The translations under genes and the position numbers were made by a program. 64,000 bases of DNA from Clostridiales bacterium (GTDB lineage Bacteria; Bacillota; Clostridia; Christensenellales; Aristaeellaceae), in NCBI GenBank assembly GCA_015056325.1, contig SVGL01000010.1, positions 40,463-104,462 on the forward strand, read 5' to 3'. Below, in pieces: positions 17,406-24,919 of this stretch; the first letter of the stretch is position 1, and every line of letters begins with the position of its first letter. The notes beneath the pieces are model-generated. The model saw only the letters and a list, made by a program, of their open reading frames with translations. It had not been told where the DNA came from and made no database searches.

Positions 17406-17436
17406 AAGGCTTCGTCCCAACGGGACGAAGCCTTTT
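17406..17436 (+). terminator. Terminator after mfd
   Basis: AAGGCTTCGTCCC pairs perfectly with GGGACGAAGCCTT around AAC, followed by TTTT. Confidence 0.92.
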
Positions 17437-17448
17437 CACATTCTCTAC

Positions 17449-17477
17449 TTGCAATCTGGAAAAGGATGTGGTATAAT
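17449..17477 (+). promoter_or_regulatory. Sigma-A promoter for tRNA-Leu
   Basis: TTGCAA (17449-17454), a 17-base spacer and TATAAT (17472-17477), 11 bases before the tRNA. Confidence 0.88.
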
Positions 17478-17488
17478 ACTTTTTGTTC

Positions 17489-17568
17489 GCTGGTGTGGCG
17501 GAACGGCATACGCATCTGACTCAAAATCAGACGGGGAAACCTTGGGGGTTCAAATCCCTTCACCAGCA
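17489..17568 (+). tRNA. tRNA-Leu (anticodon CAA)
   Basis: The acceptor stem is GCTGGTG (17489-17495) with CACCAGC (17561-17567). The anticodon arm TCTGA-CTCAAAA-TCAGA places CAA in the loop. The region after the anticodon stem is long enough for a class II (Leu-type) variable arm, and the T loop reads TTCAAAT. The discriminator base is A. CCA is not encoded. A dedicated promoter and terminator make it a single-gene transcript. Confidence 0.93.
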
Positions 17569-17571
17569 CGC

Positions 17572-17602
17572 AAGGAGCTGTCCGGATGGGCAGCTCCTTT
17601 TG
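17572..17602 (+). terminator. Terminator after tRNA-Leu
   Basis: AAGGAGCTG (17572-17580) pairs with CAGCTCCTT (17591-17599), followed by T residues. Confidence 0.88.
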
Positions 17603-17649
17603 CATGAGAGGATTTCAAACGCAAGATGCGGCATTTTTCTGCAGCCCTC

Positions 17650-17678
17650 TTGCATAGGCGGGAGATTTGTGGTATCGT
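17650..17678 (+). promoter_or_regulatory. Possible promoter for the CaCA antiporter
   Basis: TTGCAT (17650-17655), a 17-base spacer and TATCGT (17673-17678); the -10 is weak. Confidence 0.5.
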
Positions 17679-17720
17679 AGATCTGTTAGCTTTAACATGT
17701 ATCTGGAAAGGATGAAAATC

Positions 17721-18704
17721 ATGCTGGTTCCTGTTCTTCTCTTTGCGCTGGGCCTGATCCTGCTGATCAAGGGCGGCGATTGGTTTGTGGATGGCGCCAC
17801 GGGCATTGCCCATCGCTTCCATATCCCGGAGCTGCTCATCGGCGCGACGGTGGTATCCATTGGCACCACCCTGCCCGAGGTGATGGTGAGCGCTTCTTCT
17901 GCCCTGGGCGGCCACGGCGAGATCGCTTACGGCAATGCCATCGGCTCCATTATCTGCAACACCTCTCTGATCGCTGCCATCACCATTGCGGTACGTCCTC
18001 CCAAGGTGGAGGGCAAGTCCCTGACCATTCCGGTGCTCTTCTTCTTCGGTGCGGCGGCTTTCTACAGCTGCGTGGCCTATTTCACGGGCGAGTTCACCCG
18101 TCCGGTGGGCATTATCCTGCTGGCGATTTTTGCTGCTTACATGCTCTACAACGTCCTGCGTGTGAAGAACCTTCCTGCCGATGCGGCTGAGGCTGAGGCG
18201 GATAACGACTCCGACGCCAAGGCTGAGTTCGCCAGCCCTGTCCGGGATGTTGTGAAGCTGGTTGTGGGCGCTGCTGCCATCGCCTGGGGTGCTGATCTGC
18301 TGGTGGACAACGGTACCCTGATCGCTCAGGCTCTGGGTGTGCCGGAGTCCGTCATTGCGCTGACCTTCGTGGCTTTGGGTACCTCCCTGCCTGAGCTGGT
18401 GACTGCTGTTACCTCCCTGGTGAAGGGCCATGGTGCGCTGTCTCTGGGCAATATTATCGGTGCAAACCTGTTCAACCTGGTGCTGGTATCCGGCGTGTCG
18501 GTGACGCTGTCTCCCTTTGCGGTGCCTGCCAGCAAGCTGGTTGCCGGCATGAATGCCTCTCTGGTGGTGGATATCCCGCTGATGCTCTTCGTCATGGCCT
18601 TCCTGACTCTGCCCGGCATGATCCGCGGCAAGCTTCAGCGTTGGCAGGGCGTCACGCTGCTGACCATTTACTTTGCCTACATTGCCTTCCAGTTCATCGG
18701 CTAA
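17721..18704 (+). CDS. Calcium/cation antiporter (CaCA family, YrbG type)
   Basis: This 327-residue integral membrane protein is expected to exchange Na+ or H+ for Ca2+. Two inverted alpha-repeats carry the family motif. In the first half it is ATVVSIGTTLPEVMVSASSA with GNAIGSIICN; in the second half FVALGTSLPELVTAVTSLV with GNIIGANLFN. About ten hydrophobic segments surround a central acidic loop (DAAEAEADNDSDAKAEF). The ATG at 17721 is 9 bases after GGAAAGG and starts MLVPVLLFALG; the nearby ATG at 17712 is too close to the site. A terminator follows at 18823-18849. Confidence 0.9.
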   Translation: MLVPVLLFALGLILLIKGGDWFVDGATGIAHRFHIPELLIGATVVSIGTTLPEVMVSASSALGGHGEIAYGNAIGSIICNTSLIAAITIAVRPPKVEGKSLTIPVLFFFGAAAFYSCVAYFTGEFTRPVGIILLAIFAAYMLYNVLRVKNLPADAAEAEADNDSDAKAEFASPVRDVVKLVVGAAAIAWGADLLVDNGTLIAQALGVPESVIALTFVALGTSLPELVTAVTSLVKGHGALSLGNIIGANLFNLVLVSGVSVTLSPFAVPASKLVAGMNASLVVDIPLMLFVMAFLTLPGMIRGKLQRWQGVTLLTIYFAYIAFQFIG

Positions 18705-18707
18705 GCC

Positions 18708-18816
18708 GGCAGCCCCGGCGGGCATTTCGCGATTGAGTTGACTGCTTCGACACAGGCTGACCTCGTGCAGGCTGGTGCTGGGACTGGCGTTGAGCGTCCG
18801 CAACTTCATGGCGCGG
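18708..18816 (-). repeat. Family B repeat, copy 2
   Basis: Read on the minus strand it contains GTCAACTCAATCGCGAAATG and then GCCCGCCGGGGC, both shared with copy 1; the first half is diverged. It is inverted relative to the genes on either side (CaCA antiporter and MATE pump). Confidence 0.55.
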
Positions 18817-18822
18817 GCAATA

Positions 18823-18849
18823 AGGCTCCCTCGTGAGGGAGCTTTTTTT
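18823..18849 (+). terminator. Terminator between the antiporter and the MATE gene
   Basis: GGCTCCCTC (18824-18832) pairs with GAGGGAGC (18835-18842), followed by seven T residues. Confidence 0.88.
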
Positions 18850-18927
18850 GTCCCAATAGCAGGGAAAAGCCGAGCAGCGGCGAATCATTGCTTGGATGTA
18901 ATCACCCCATGCCAAGGAGGTCTACCA

Positions 18928-20325
18928 GTGAACGACAATGTCAGCCCGGCCCTCGGCTCTCGCCAGGAGAAGCGGGCCTTCTATAAAAACGCGCTGTGGA
19001 TTCTGCTGCCCATCGCGCTGCAGAATCTCATGGATACGGCGGTCAACTCTGCCGACGTCATCATGCTCTCCTATGTCTCCCAGGACGCGCTGAGCGCCTC
19101 GTCCCTGGCGGGTCAGGTGTACTTCATCATGAGCAACCTGATCTACGGCCTCTCTTCCGCCTCGGCGATCATGGCGGCCCAGTATTGGGGCAAGGGAGAC
19201 CGCTCCACGGTGGAACGAGTCCTCGGCCTGGCCCTGCGCATTGCGCTGATGGTGTCGCTGCCCTTCGCGCTGGCGGCGGCTGTTGCACCGGCTGGCATCA
19301 TGCGCATCTTCACCGATGATTTGGCACTGATTGCTGAGGGCGAGAAGTACCTGCGGGTGGTAAGCGCATCCTACGTGCTGGGCGCCTTTTCCACGATCTA
19401 TCTCTCCGTTATGCGAAGCGTCGAGCGGGTGATGGTGACTGCGGTCATCCACTGCAGCGCCGTCGTCATGAACGTGGTGCTCAATGCCTGCTTCATTTTC
19501 GGCATCGGTCCCTTCCCGCAGCTGGGGATTATCGGCGTGGCTCTGGCGACGACCATCACCCGTGCGGTGGAAGCGATCGTCTGCATCATGGATGGCTTGA
19601 TGTGCAAACGCGTCCGCCTGCGTATCAAGTACTTGCTGAGTAAGGGCGGACAGCTGGTGCGCGACTTTCTGCGCATGGCCATTCCAGCAGCGGGCAACGA
19701 CATTGTCTGGGGACTGGCCTTCAGTGTGTACTCCGTCATCCTGGGTCACCTGAGCAGCGATATCGTCGCGGCAAATTCCGTGGCCACTGTCGTGCGAAAC
19801 CTGGGCACGGTCATGTGCTTCGGCACCGCCAGTGCAGCGGGCATCGTCCTGGGCAAGACCCTGGGCGAAAACAAGCTGGCTGAGGCCAAGGCTTATGCCA
19901 AGCGCTTCATCGGCCTGGCCATCTGGACGGCTGTTATTGGCGGTGTGGTCATTCTGCTTCTGCGTCCCTTGGTGATGCTCTTCATGGACATTTCCGTTAA
20001 GGATGCCACCCAGACAGCCAAGGATTACCTCGGTCTGATGCTCTACATCAACGCCTACTACATCATGGGGATTTCCCTCAACACCATGCTGATCTGCGGC
20101 ATCTTCCGCTCCGGCGGCGATGTGCGCTACGGCCTGATCTGCGATACCTTCGCCATGTGGGCCTATGCGGTGCCCATCGGTCTGATCTGCGCATTTGTCT
20201 TCAAGCTGCCCGAAATGTGGGTGTACTTCATCCTCTGTCTGGATGAGTTCGTCAAGCTCCCGGTGAATATTTGGTACTACCGCAAAGGCACCTGGCTGAA
20301 GAATATCACCCGTGATGAGGTGTAA
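18928..20325 (+). CDS. MATE-family efflux protein
   Basis: This 465-residue integral membrane exporter of the multidrug and toxic compound extrusion family is driven by Na+ or H+. About twelve hydrophobic segments are visible. The first helix region ALWILLPIALQNLMDTAVNSADVIMLSYVS and the central FLRMAIPAAGNDIVWGLAFSVY are typical. The start is GTG at 18928, 7 bases after AAGGAGG; the open frame extends upstream but without a ribosome site. The substrate is unknown. Confidence 0.9.
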   Translation: MNDNVSPALGSRQEKRAFYKNALWILLPIALQNLMDTAVNSADVIMLSYVSQDALSASSLAGQVYFIMSNLIYGLSSASAIMAAQYWGKGDRSTVERVLGLALRIALMVSLPFALAAAVAPAGIMRIFTDDLALIAEGEKYLRVVSASYVLGAFSTIYLSVMRSVERVMVTAVIHCSAVVMNVVLNACFIFGIGPFPQLGIIGVALATTITRAVEAIVCIMDGLMCKRVRLRIKYLLSKGGQLVRDFLRMAIPAAGNDIVWGLAFSVYSVILGHLSSDIVAANSVATVVRNLGTVMCFGTASAAGIVLGKTLGENKLAEAKAYAKRFIGLAIWTAVIGGVVILLLRPLVMLFMDISVKDATQTAKDYLGLMLYINAYYIMGISLNTMLICGIFRSGGDVRYGLICDTFAMWAYAVPIGLICAFVFKLPEMWVYFILCLDEFVKLPVNIWYYRKGTWLKNITRDEV

Positions 20326-20337
20326 TTGAATCGCAAG

Positions 20338-20371
20338 ACGCCCTCCTGCTGTGTGCGGAGGGCGTGTTTTT
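20338..20371 (+). terminator. Terminator after the MATE gene
   Basis: ACGCCCTCC (20338-20346) pairs with GGAGGGCGT (20357-20365), followed by GTTTTTG. Confidence 0.88.
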
Positions 20372-20426
20372 GTTGATACAAAGACGGCTCCCCGACTGGG
20401 AGCCTTTCGAGGGGGAGGTGTGCAGC

Positions 20427-20457
20427 AAAAAACCGGACTCCCTGTCGGGAATCCGGC
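20427..20457 (-). terminator. Terminator of the rpmH-khpB operon
   Basis: On the minus strand GCCGGATTCCC pairs with GGGAGTCCGG, followed by TTTTTT, immediately after the khpB stop. Confidence 0.88.
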
Positions 20458-20463
20458 TTGCAA

Positions 20464-21585
20464 TTATTTCCTAATGGTAATGACCACGTGACGGTTGGGC
20501 TCTTCACCCTCGGAGTGAGTATCCACAGCCTGATTGGCCTGCAGGGCAGAGTGGATAATGCGGCGCTCGTAGGGATTCATGGGCTCCATGCTCACCTTGC
20601 GGCCGGTCTTCACCGCGCGATTCGCCATGCGGTTGGCCAGACGGATCAGGGTGTCCTCACGCTTGGCGCGGTAGTTCTCGGTGTCGATGGTCACGCGGGT
20701 GTAGCCCTCCTGACCGCGGTTCACCTTCAGGCTGGTCAGGTACTGGATGGCGTCCAGGGTCTCGCCGCGGCGGCCGATCAGGATGCCCAGGGTGTCGCCG
20801 GTCATCTGTACGAAGACGTTGCCCTCTTCGTCGTTGCCCACGGCGATTTCCACGTTCACGCCCATCATCTGGGTCAGCTCAGCCAGGAAGGCCTTGGCCT
20901 TGCCGGCGGCGGACTCAGCGTCCACCTGATCGTCGGGGATCATGGTGATGACGGGCTTGACGATGGGCTTGACCTCCTTGGGGGGCAGCTCACGGGCGGG
21001 AGCCTCCTCCTTGACTTCGGTCTCGGCGGTGTTCTCAGTGTGGGTCTTTTTGCCGCCGCGACGACGGTTACGGCTGCGGCTGCGGGACTTCTTCACCGCG
21101 GTCTCGCCCTCGGCGGATTCGGTCTCCTCAGCGGCGTCGGCAGCCTCCACGACTTCCTCAGCGGGCTTCTCTTCCTTAACGGGCTTGGGCTGCTGGGGCT
21201 TGGCCTTGCGCTGCACAGGGGCAGGACGGGTGGCTTCTTCCTTCTTCTCCTCAGCCTTGGGGGCTTCGGGCTTCACTTCAGCCTTCTTCTCGGGCCGAGA
21301 GCCGGTTTCAACCTTGGGCTCGGCCTTCTTTTCAGCGGGCTTCTTCTCAGCCTTAGGGGCCTTCTTGGGCTCGGGCTTCTTGAACAGGTCGGCCAGGGGA
21401 TCTTCCTCGATGGCCTTCATGGTCAGACGAATCTTGTAGGGGCGGGAGCCGAACAGACCAAACAGGCCCTTGCTGCCCTCCTCCAGCACGGTGATATCCA
21501 CATCGGAGATGGTGGCGCCCAGGGCGCTCAGGCCGTTCTCAAGGGCTTCCTCGTAGGTCTTGCCGGTGGCTTCGTAATTCTTCAT
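20464..21585 (-). CDS. khpB: RNA-binding protein KhpB (Jag/EloR)
   Basis: Jag/KhpB binds RNA as a partner of KhpA and affects cell elongation and division. The 373-residue protein has the Jag N-terminal domain (about 1-52: YEATGKTYEEALENGLSALG, GLFGLFG), a long low-complexity Lys/Glu/Pro/Ala linker (about 65-210), a KH domain (about 215-295; GDTLGILIGRRGETLDAIQYL holds the GxxG loop) and a C-terminal R3H domain (about 300-373; R-x3-H-like NPYERRIIHSAL). The linker is longer than in many homologues. It lies directly downstream of yidC, its usual neighbour. Confidence 0.95.
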   Translation of the reverse strand: MKNYEATGKTYEEALENGLSALGATISDVDITVLEEGSKGLFGLFGSRPYKIRLTMKAIEEDPLADLFKKPEPKKAPKAEKKPAEKKAEPKVETGSRPEKKAEVKPEAPKAEEKKEEATRPAPVQRKAKPQQPKPVKEEKPAEEVVEAADAAEETESAEGETAVKKSRSRSRNRRRGGKKTHTENTAETEVKEEAPARELPPKEVKPIVKPVITMIPDDQVDAESAAGKAKAFLAELTQMMGVNVEIAVGNDEEGNVFVQMTGDTLGILIGRRGETLDAIQYLTSLKVNRGQEGYTRVTIDTENYRAKREDTLIRLANRMANRAVKTGRKVSMEPMNPYERRIIHSALQANQAVDTHSEGEEPNRHVVITIRK

Positions 21586-21610
21586 ATTTATTATACACTC
21601 CAGACAGTTC

Positions 21611-22630
21611 TTACTTCAGGCCGCCCTTGACAGCGGCTTCGGGATTGGCGGCCTTCTTCTTATCGTCCTGGTTCAGCTTCCAGTTGATGATCTGATTGCT
21701 GACCAGGCTGAAGATGTTGGTGACCACCCAGTACAGGGCAAAGGCAGCGTTGGAGCTGGCACAGATCCACAGGGAGAAGAGGGGGAAGAACCACTTCATG
21801 AAGGAGTTGGAGTTGGGCTGCTGCTGGCCGTTGGCATTGGCAGCGGGGGCGGGCTGGGGATTCTGCATCTCGGTCAGCTTGCTCATCAGGAACTGGCTGG
21901 CAGCGGACAGCAGGGGCAGGAGGAACAGGCCGTTGTAATTGTCCACCACGACCAGCTCAGTCACCAGCAGGTTCAGGCGCAGGTAGGAGCTCTCCTGAGC
22001 CACGGGCAGCAGGGGCGTGATGGCCTCGATGGTGGCGGTCAGGGCGTTGCCCTTGGCAAAGGACGCCGCGGTCAGTTCAGCGACGTTCAGCTTCTCGGCC
22101 AAGGCAGCGACCTGGTCAGCACCCAGGCTGTTGAAGACGGACAGCCACTGCTTCTCCTCAACCATCTGCAGGCTCTGCAGATTGGGCCACACGCCGGAGA
22201 AGGGACTGTCGGGCATCCACAGGTTCTTCACCCACAGGAAGGGCTCGAAGGCGGTCTCGCCCGTCAGGATCAGGTCGAAGGTCTGCTTGACCAGCTGCTC
22301 ATTGGCCATGTAACGCAGTGCGCCGTACATGGCGAACAGGATGGGCATGGACAGCAGCATCGGCCAGCAGCCGGCCATGGGGCTGGCGCCTTCCTTCCTG
22401 TACAGCTCCTGCATCTTGCGGTTGAGCTTTTCCTGGTCATGGCCGTACTTCTTCTGCAGCTCGGCCTGCTTGGGGGCCAGTTCGCTCATCTTGCGCATGC
22501 CCTTACGGGACTTGAAGTCCAGCGGCAGCAGACACATCTTCACCAGCAGCGTGAAGAAGATGACCGACAGGCCATAGTTCCCCACGAAACCGTAGATGCC
22601 GTCCAGGATGGCTTTGAGTAGATCGTTCAT
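21611..22630 (-). CDS. yidC: Membrane protein insertase YidC
   Basis: YidC inserts and folds membrane proteins, alone or with Sec. The start is the ATG at 22630 behind a GGAGG site, giving 339 residues. The Gram-positive form is recognised from LLVKMCLLPLDFKSRKGMRKMSEL, the KYGHDQEKLNRKMQELYRKEGASPMAGC coiled region and FPLFSLWICASSNAAFALYWVVTNIFSLVSN. A large insertion of roughly 100 residues between the first conserved helices and the central core (about 115-235) is longer than in Bacillus SpoIIIJ. The basic C-terminal tail is short. There is no lipobox. Confidence 0.95.
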   Translation of the reverse strand: MNDLLKAILDGIYGFVGNYGLSVIFFTLLVKMCLLPLDFKSRKGMRKMSELAPKQAELQKKYGHDQEKLNRKMQELYRKEGASPMAGCWPMLLSMPILFAMYGALRYMANEQLVKQTFDLILTGETAFEPFLWVKNLWMPDSPFSGVWPNLQSLQMVEEKQWLSVFNSLGADQVAALAEKLNVAELTAASFAKGNALTATIEAITPLLPVAQESSYLRLNLLVTELVVVDNYNGLFLLPLLSAASQFLMSKLTEMQNPQPAPAANANGQQQPNSNSFMKWFFPLFSLWICASSNAAFALYWVVTNIFSLVSNQIINWKLNQDDKKKAANPEAAVKGGLK

Positions 22631-22644
22631 CTTGGGGTTGCCTC

Positions 22645-22902
22645 CTATTCTTTTTTCATCGTGATGCGGGGATCGTCCGGCACGGGATCGTATCCGCCCT
22701 TGGCGAAGGGGTGGCAGCGCATGAGCCGCCATGCCGCCATCCGTCCGCCCTGGAGTGCGCCGTACCGCTCGATGGCGGTGCGTGCATACTGGGAGCATGT
22801 GGGGACGAATTTGCAGCAGGGGCCGCCCTTGTTAGGGCTGATGGCGCTGCGGTAGAAGTCAACGGTTTTGAGCATGGCGCTCTGGAGGAAAGAACGTTTC
22901 AT
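22645..22902 (-). CDS. yidD: Membrane protein insertion efficiency factor YidD
   Basis: This 85-residue protein is associated with YidC-dependent insertion. The family core FYRSAISPNKGGPCCKFVPTCSQYARTAIERYG is clear, including the three conserved cysteines, as are GRMAAWRLMRCHPFAKGGYDPVP. It lies between rnpA and yidC with 16-base and 14-base gaps, so translation is probably coupled. Confidence 0.95.
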   Translation of the reverse strand: MKRSFLQSAMLKTVDFYRSAISPNKGGPCCKFVPTCSQYARTAIERYGALQGGRMAAWRLMRCHPFAKGGYDPVPDDPRITMKKE

Positions 22903-22918
22903 CGTGCGCTATGTCCGA

Positions 22919-23317
22919 TCAGACGTTGTTTGCAGGCGCCTGCTTGTCGGCTTTCGTGCCCTTTTGCTGGGCAGAATCCTGATGCAGGGCAGGGGAGAGG
23001 ACGTTATGCTTTTTCAGCAGGTAACGCACGTCCCTCTGCAGCGACTGAAAGGTGGCCTCTGCGGCTGAGGGTCTGGCGACGACAACGTACAAGCCGTTTT
23101 TCACGCCCCCCAGATAGGGCCGAAAGCATTCACGCAGGCGGCGCTTGACCTTGTTGCGGGTCACGGCGTTGCCCACCTTCTTGCTGACGGAAAAACCGAC
23201 CTTCATGCCCTTTGCTTTCGCCACGAGCATGACCAGATCCCGACACGCGACGCTCTTTCCGCGGTGATACACGTACTGGAACGCCTTGTTTTTTTGCAGC
23301 CGATACTGTCTCTCCAT
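22919..23317 (-). CDS. rnpA: Ribonuclease P protein component
   Basis: RnpA binds the RNase P RNA for 5' maturation of tRNA precursors. The 132-residue product starts MERQYRLQKNKAFQYVYHRG and has the RNR motif region KKVGNAVTRNKVKRRLRE. The start at 23317 has AGGAAG 6 bases upstream. The C-terminal 25 residues are a low-complexity extension. Between rpmH and rnpA there are 320 bases with two family A elements and a terminator-like hairpin, so rnpA may be partly uncoupled from rpmH. Confidence 0.95.
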   Translation of the reverse strand: MERQYRLQKNKAFQYVYHRGKSVACRDLVMLVAKAKGMKVGFSVSKKVGNAVTRNKVKRRLRECFRPYLGGVKNGLYVVVARPSAAEATFQSLQRDVRYLLKKHNVLSPALHQDSAQQKGTKADKQAPANNV

Positions 23318-23394
23318 GGTTGACTTCCTCATTAAATAGATACAATCCGTGCTGTGCATCCGGCAGCACATTGGTCGGACGGAGTCCGACCGGG

Positions 23395-23486
23395 AATGAG
23401 GTCGGGATTTATCCCGACGAGCGCTGTCAACGCTTGCGTTGATGGCGCGAAGCCTGCGACAGTCTGAAAGGACTGGGGCAGGCCGA
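23395..23486 (+). repeat. Family A structured repeat, copy 2
   Basis: Stem 1 is GTCGGG-atttat-CCCGAC, stem 2 TCAACGC-tt-GCGTTGA, and a bipartite stem 3 has GCCTGC/GCAGGC enclosing CAGT/ACTG; it ends GGCCGA. It lies in the rpmH-rnpA gap, in inverted orientation to those genes. Confidence 0.85.
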
Positions 23487-23492
23487 TACAGG

Positions 23493-23531
23493 AAAAGCCC
23501 GCCCGTTTCATGCTTTTGCACACGGGCGGGC
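23493..23531 (-). terminator. Terminator or attenuator between rpmH and rnpA
   Basis: On the minus strand GCCCGCCCGT pairs with ACGGGCGGGC around a 15-base loop and is followed by TTTTCC. It could end most rpmH transcripts before rnpA. Confidence 0.8.
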
Positions 23532-23546
23532 TCTATCCACAGGATG

Positions 23547-23637
23547 TTGAGGTCAGGCGTAAGCCTGACGAGCGCTGTCAATGTTCACATTGATGGCGCG
23601 AAGCCCACGACAGACCGTCAGGGCTGGGGTGGGCCGA
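23547..23637 (+). repeat. Family A structured repeat, copy 3
   Basis: Stem 1 is GTCAGG-cgtaag-CCTGAC, stem 2 TCAATG-ttca-CATTGA, stem 3 GCCCAC/GTGGGC enclosing CAG/CTG, ending GGCCGA one base before the rpmH stop codon. Each stem differs from copy 2 by paired, structure-preserving changes. Confidence 0.85.
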
Positions 23638-23638
23638 C

Positions 23639-23773
23639 TTAGACAGTCAGCTCCTTGCGGCCACGACGACGGCGGGCAGACAGAACGCGGCGGCCGTTCT
23701 TGGTGGACATACGGGCACGGAAGCCGTGCACCTTGCTGCGCTGACGCTTCTTGGGCTGGTAGGTACGGAACAT
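23639..23773 (-). CDS. rpmH: Ribosomal protein bL34
   Basis: This 44-residue basic protein starts [20 protein letters not shown] and ends [11 protein letters not shown], the standard bL34 sequence. AGGAG lies 9 bases upstream of the ATG. A strong promoter sits at 23844-23872. In many bacteria dnaA lies next to rpmH; here the divergent neighbour is pyrR. Confidence 0.97.
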   Translation of the reverse strand: MFRTYQPKKRQRSKVHGFRARMSTKNGRRVLSARRRRGRKELTV

Positions 23774-23843
23774 GTGTCAACACTCCTCACATTTTGTCTA
23801 TCAGGGCATAGTATCCCTGCATTGCTAACTTCACAGCCTGTAT

Positions 23844-23872
23844 AGTATACCTTTTTTGCAGGAGGTTGTCAA
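23844..23872 (-). promoter_or_regulatory. Strong sigma-A promoter for rpmH
   Basis: On the minus strand TTGACA (23872-23867), a 17-base spacer and TATACT (23849-23844). Confidence 0.92.
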
Positions 23873-23943
23873 TAGGAGACATCGTCTCTTTTTCTTTTTT
23901 TTCGCACTTTTTGTACCGGCGTGAAAGAACATTCATTTTCCCC

Positions 23944-23972
23944 TTTACAAACAGGGGGTGAAGTGCTATACT
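23944..23972 (+). promoter_or_regulatory. Sigma-A promoter for pyrR-uraA
   Basis: TTTACA (23944-23949), a 17-base spacer and TATACT (23967-23972). The transcript would have a leader of about 290 bases. Confidence 0.88.
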
Positions 23973-23994
23973 ATACGGCGGTAATCAACGCAAC

Positions 23995-24116
23995 CCCTTT
24001 AACTCAGCACGAGAGGCTGGAAAGGCACGCAGCGATCCGTCTTGAATAGTCGCCGGGGAGACCCGGCATTGCGTGTGCGCCTACCTGCCAGGATCTGTGC
24101 AGGAGGCGCTGTTTTT
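23995..24116 (+). promoter_or_regulatory. PyrR-type attenuator in the pyrR leader
   Basis: The segment CACGAGAGGCTGGAAAGGC (24008-24026) resembles the PyrR-binding loop (AGAGAGGCU... then AGG). It is followed by an intrinsic terminator in which GCGCCT (24077-24082) and CTGC (24085-24088) pair with GCAG (24099-24102) and AGGCGC (24104-24109), ending in TTTTT. This layout implies that UMP-bound PyrR promotes termination before pyrR. Assignment of the loop is by motif only. Confidence 0.78.
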
Positions 24117-24124
24117 GGTGCAGA
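24098..24124 (+). repeat. Direct repeat flanking family A copy 4 (left)
   Basis: The 27 bases beginning TGCAGGAGGCGCTGTTTTT reappear at 24222-24247 with one T fewer and one T-to-C change. The two copies bracket the structured element exactly. Confidence 0.85.
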
Positions 24125-24125
24125 A

Positions 24126-24218
24126 ATGGAGGTCGGGCACGAAGCCCGACTAGCGACAGCCAATGCTTGCATTGGGGGAGCGTAGCCAGCACGCGGCGTT
24201 TAGCCGTGGGATGGCCGA
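24126..24218 (+). repeat. Family A structured repeat, copy 4 (pyrR leader)
   Basis: Stem 1 is GTCGGGC-acgaa-GCCCGAC, linker TAGCGA, stem 2 CCAATGC-tt-GCATTGG, linker GAGCGTAGCCA, stem 3 CACG/CGTG, ending GGGATGGCCGA. It lies between the attenuator terminator and the pyrR ribosome site. Confidence 0.88.
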
Positions 24219-24221
24219 AAA

Positions 24222-24247
24222 TGCAGGAGGCGCTGTTTTGGCGCAGA
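24222..24247 (+). repeat. Direct repeat flanking family A copy 4 (right)
   Basis: Near-identical to 24098-24124 and duplicates the 3' arm and T-run of the attenuator terminator without its 5' arm. Confidence 0.85.
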
Positions 24248-24270
24248 TACGATTGATGGAGGTTATCAAC

Positions 24271-24834
24271 ATGGCGAATATTGGCTACGGCATCCCCAAG
24301 GCACAGCTCATGGCGGGCGATGCGATGAACCGCGCCCTCACCCGTATGGCCCATGAAATGATGGAGCAGCTCGATCTGAAAAATATGGTGTTCGTGGGCA
24401 TCCGCCGCCGCGGCGTGCCGCTTGCCCAGCGTCTGGCGGCCATTATTGAGAAGTACGAGAACATCAAGTGCCCCGTGGGCGAGGTGGACATCGCCATGTA
24501 CCGCGATGACCGCGACCCCTCCGAGCTGAAGATCAAGGTGCAGGAGCAGAAGCTTCCCGTGGACGTCGCCGGCCGTACGGTGGTGCTGGTGGACGATGTG
24601 CTGCACACCGGCCGCACTGTCCGCGCGGCGATGGATGCGATCCTGGATCAGGGCCGTGCTGAGCGCATCTGCCTGGCGGTGCTGATTGACCGCGGCCACC
24701 GCGAGCTGCCCATCCGTGCAGACTTTGTAGGCAAGAACGTCCCCACCTCCTCCGGCGAGCGTATCGGCGTAATGATGCAGGAGATTGACGGCGGTGACGG
24801 CGTGGCACTCTATGAGGGCCGCATGAATCGCTGA
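24271..24834 (+). CDS. pyrR: Bifunctional PyrR: pyrimidine operon regulator/uracil phosphoribosyltransferase
   Basis: PyrR is the RNA-binding attenuation regulator of pyrimidine genes with residual UPRTase activity. The 187-residue product has GIRRRGVPLAQRLA, the PRPP-binding loop VVLVDDVLHTGRTVRAA, and LAVLIDRGHRELPIRADFVGKNVPTSSGE, all typical. The start at 24271 has TGGAGG 8 bases upstream. uraA follows 85 bases later, so this is a short salvage/regulation operon with an attenuator in its leader. Confidence 0.95.
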   Translation: MANIGYGIPKAQLMAGDAMNRALTRMAHEMMEQLDLKNMVFVGIRRRGVPLAQRLAAIIEKYENIKCPVGEVDIAMYRDDRDPSELKIKVQEQKLPVDVAGRTVVLVDDVLHTGRTVRAAMDAILDQGRAERICLAVLIDRGHRELPIRADFVGKNVPTSSGERIGVMMQEIDGGDGVALYEGRMNR

Positions 24835-24919
24835 GCATGCTTTGTTGTTCCCCGACCAACTGGCCGGAGCACATAGACCAAGTTAACTCCACAACCAATG
24901 AGGAAAGGAAGTATTTCCA

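Noticed and set aside
14676..17420. Minus-strand open frame of 914 codons opposite mfd
   Set aside because: Same reason: it is a shadow of a well-supported gene on the plus strand.
23528..23540. Near match to a DnaA box (CTATCCACAG) close to rpmH, suggesting oriC
   Set aside because: It is a single imperfect match, there is no dnaA/dnaN gene, no AT-rich unwinding region and no cluster of boxes.
24835..24919. Search for a second PyrR site between pyrR and uraA
   Set aside because: The 85-base gap lacks the AGAGAGGCU-like loop and any terminator.
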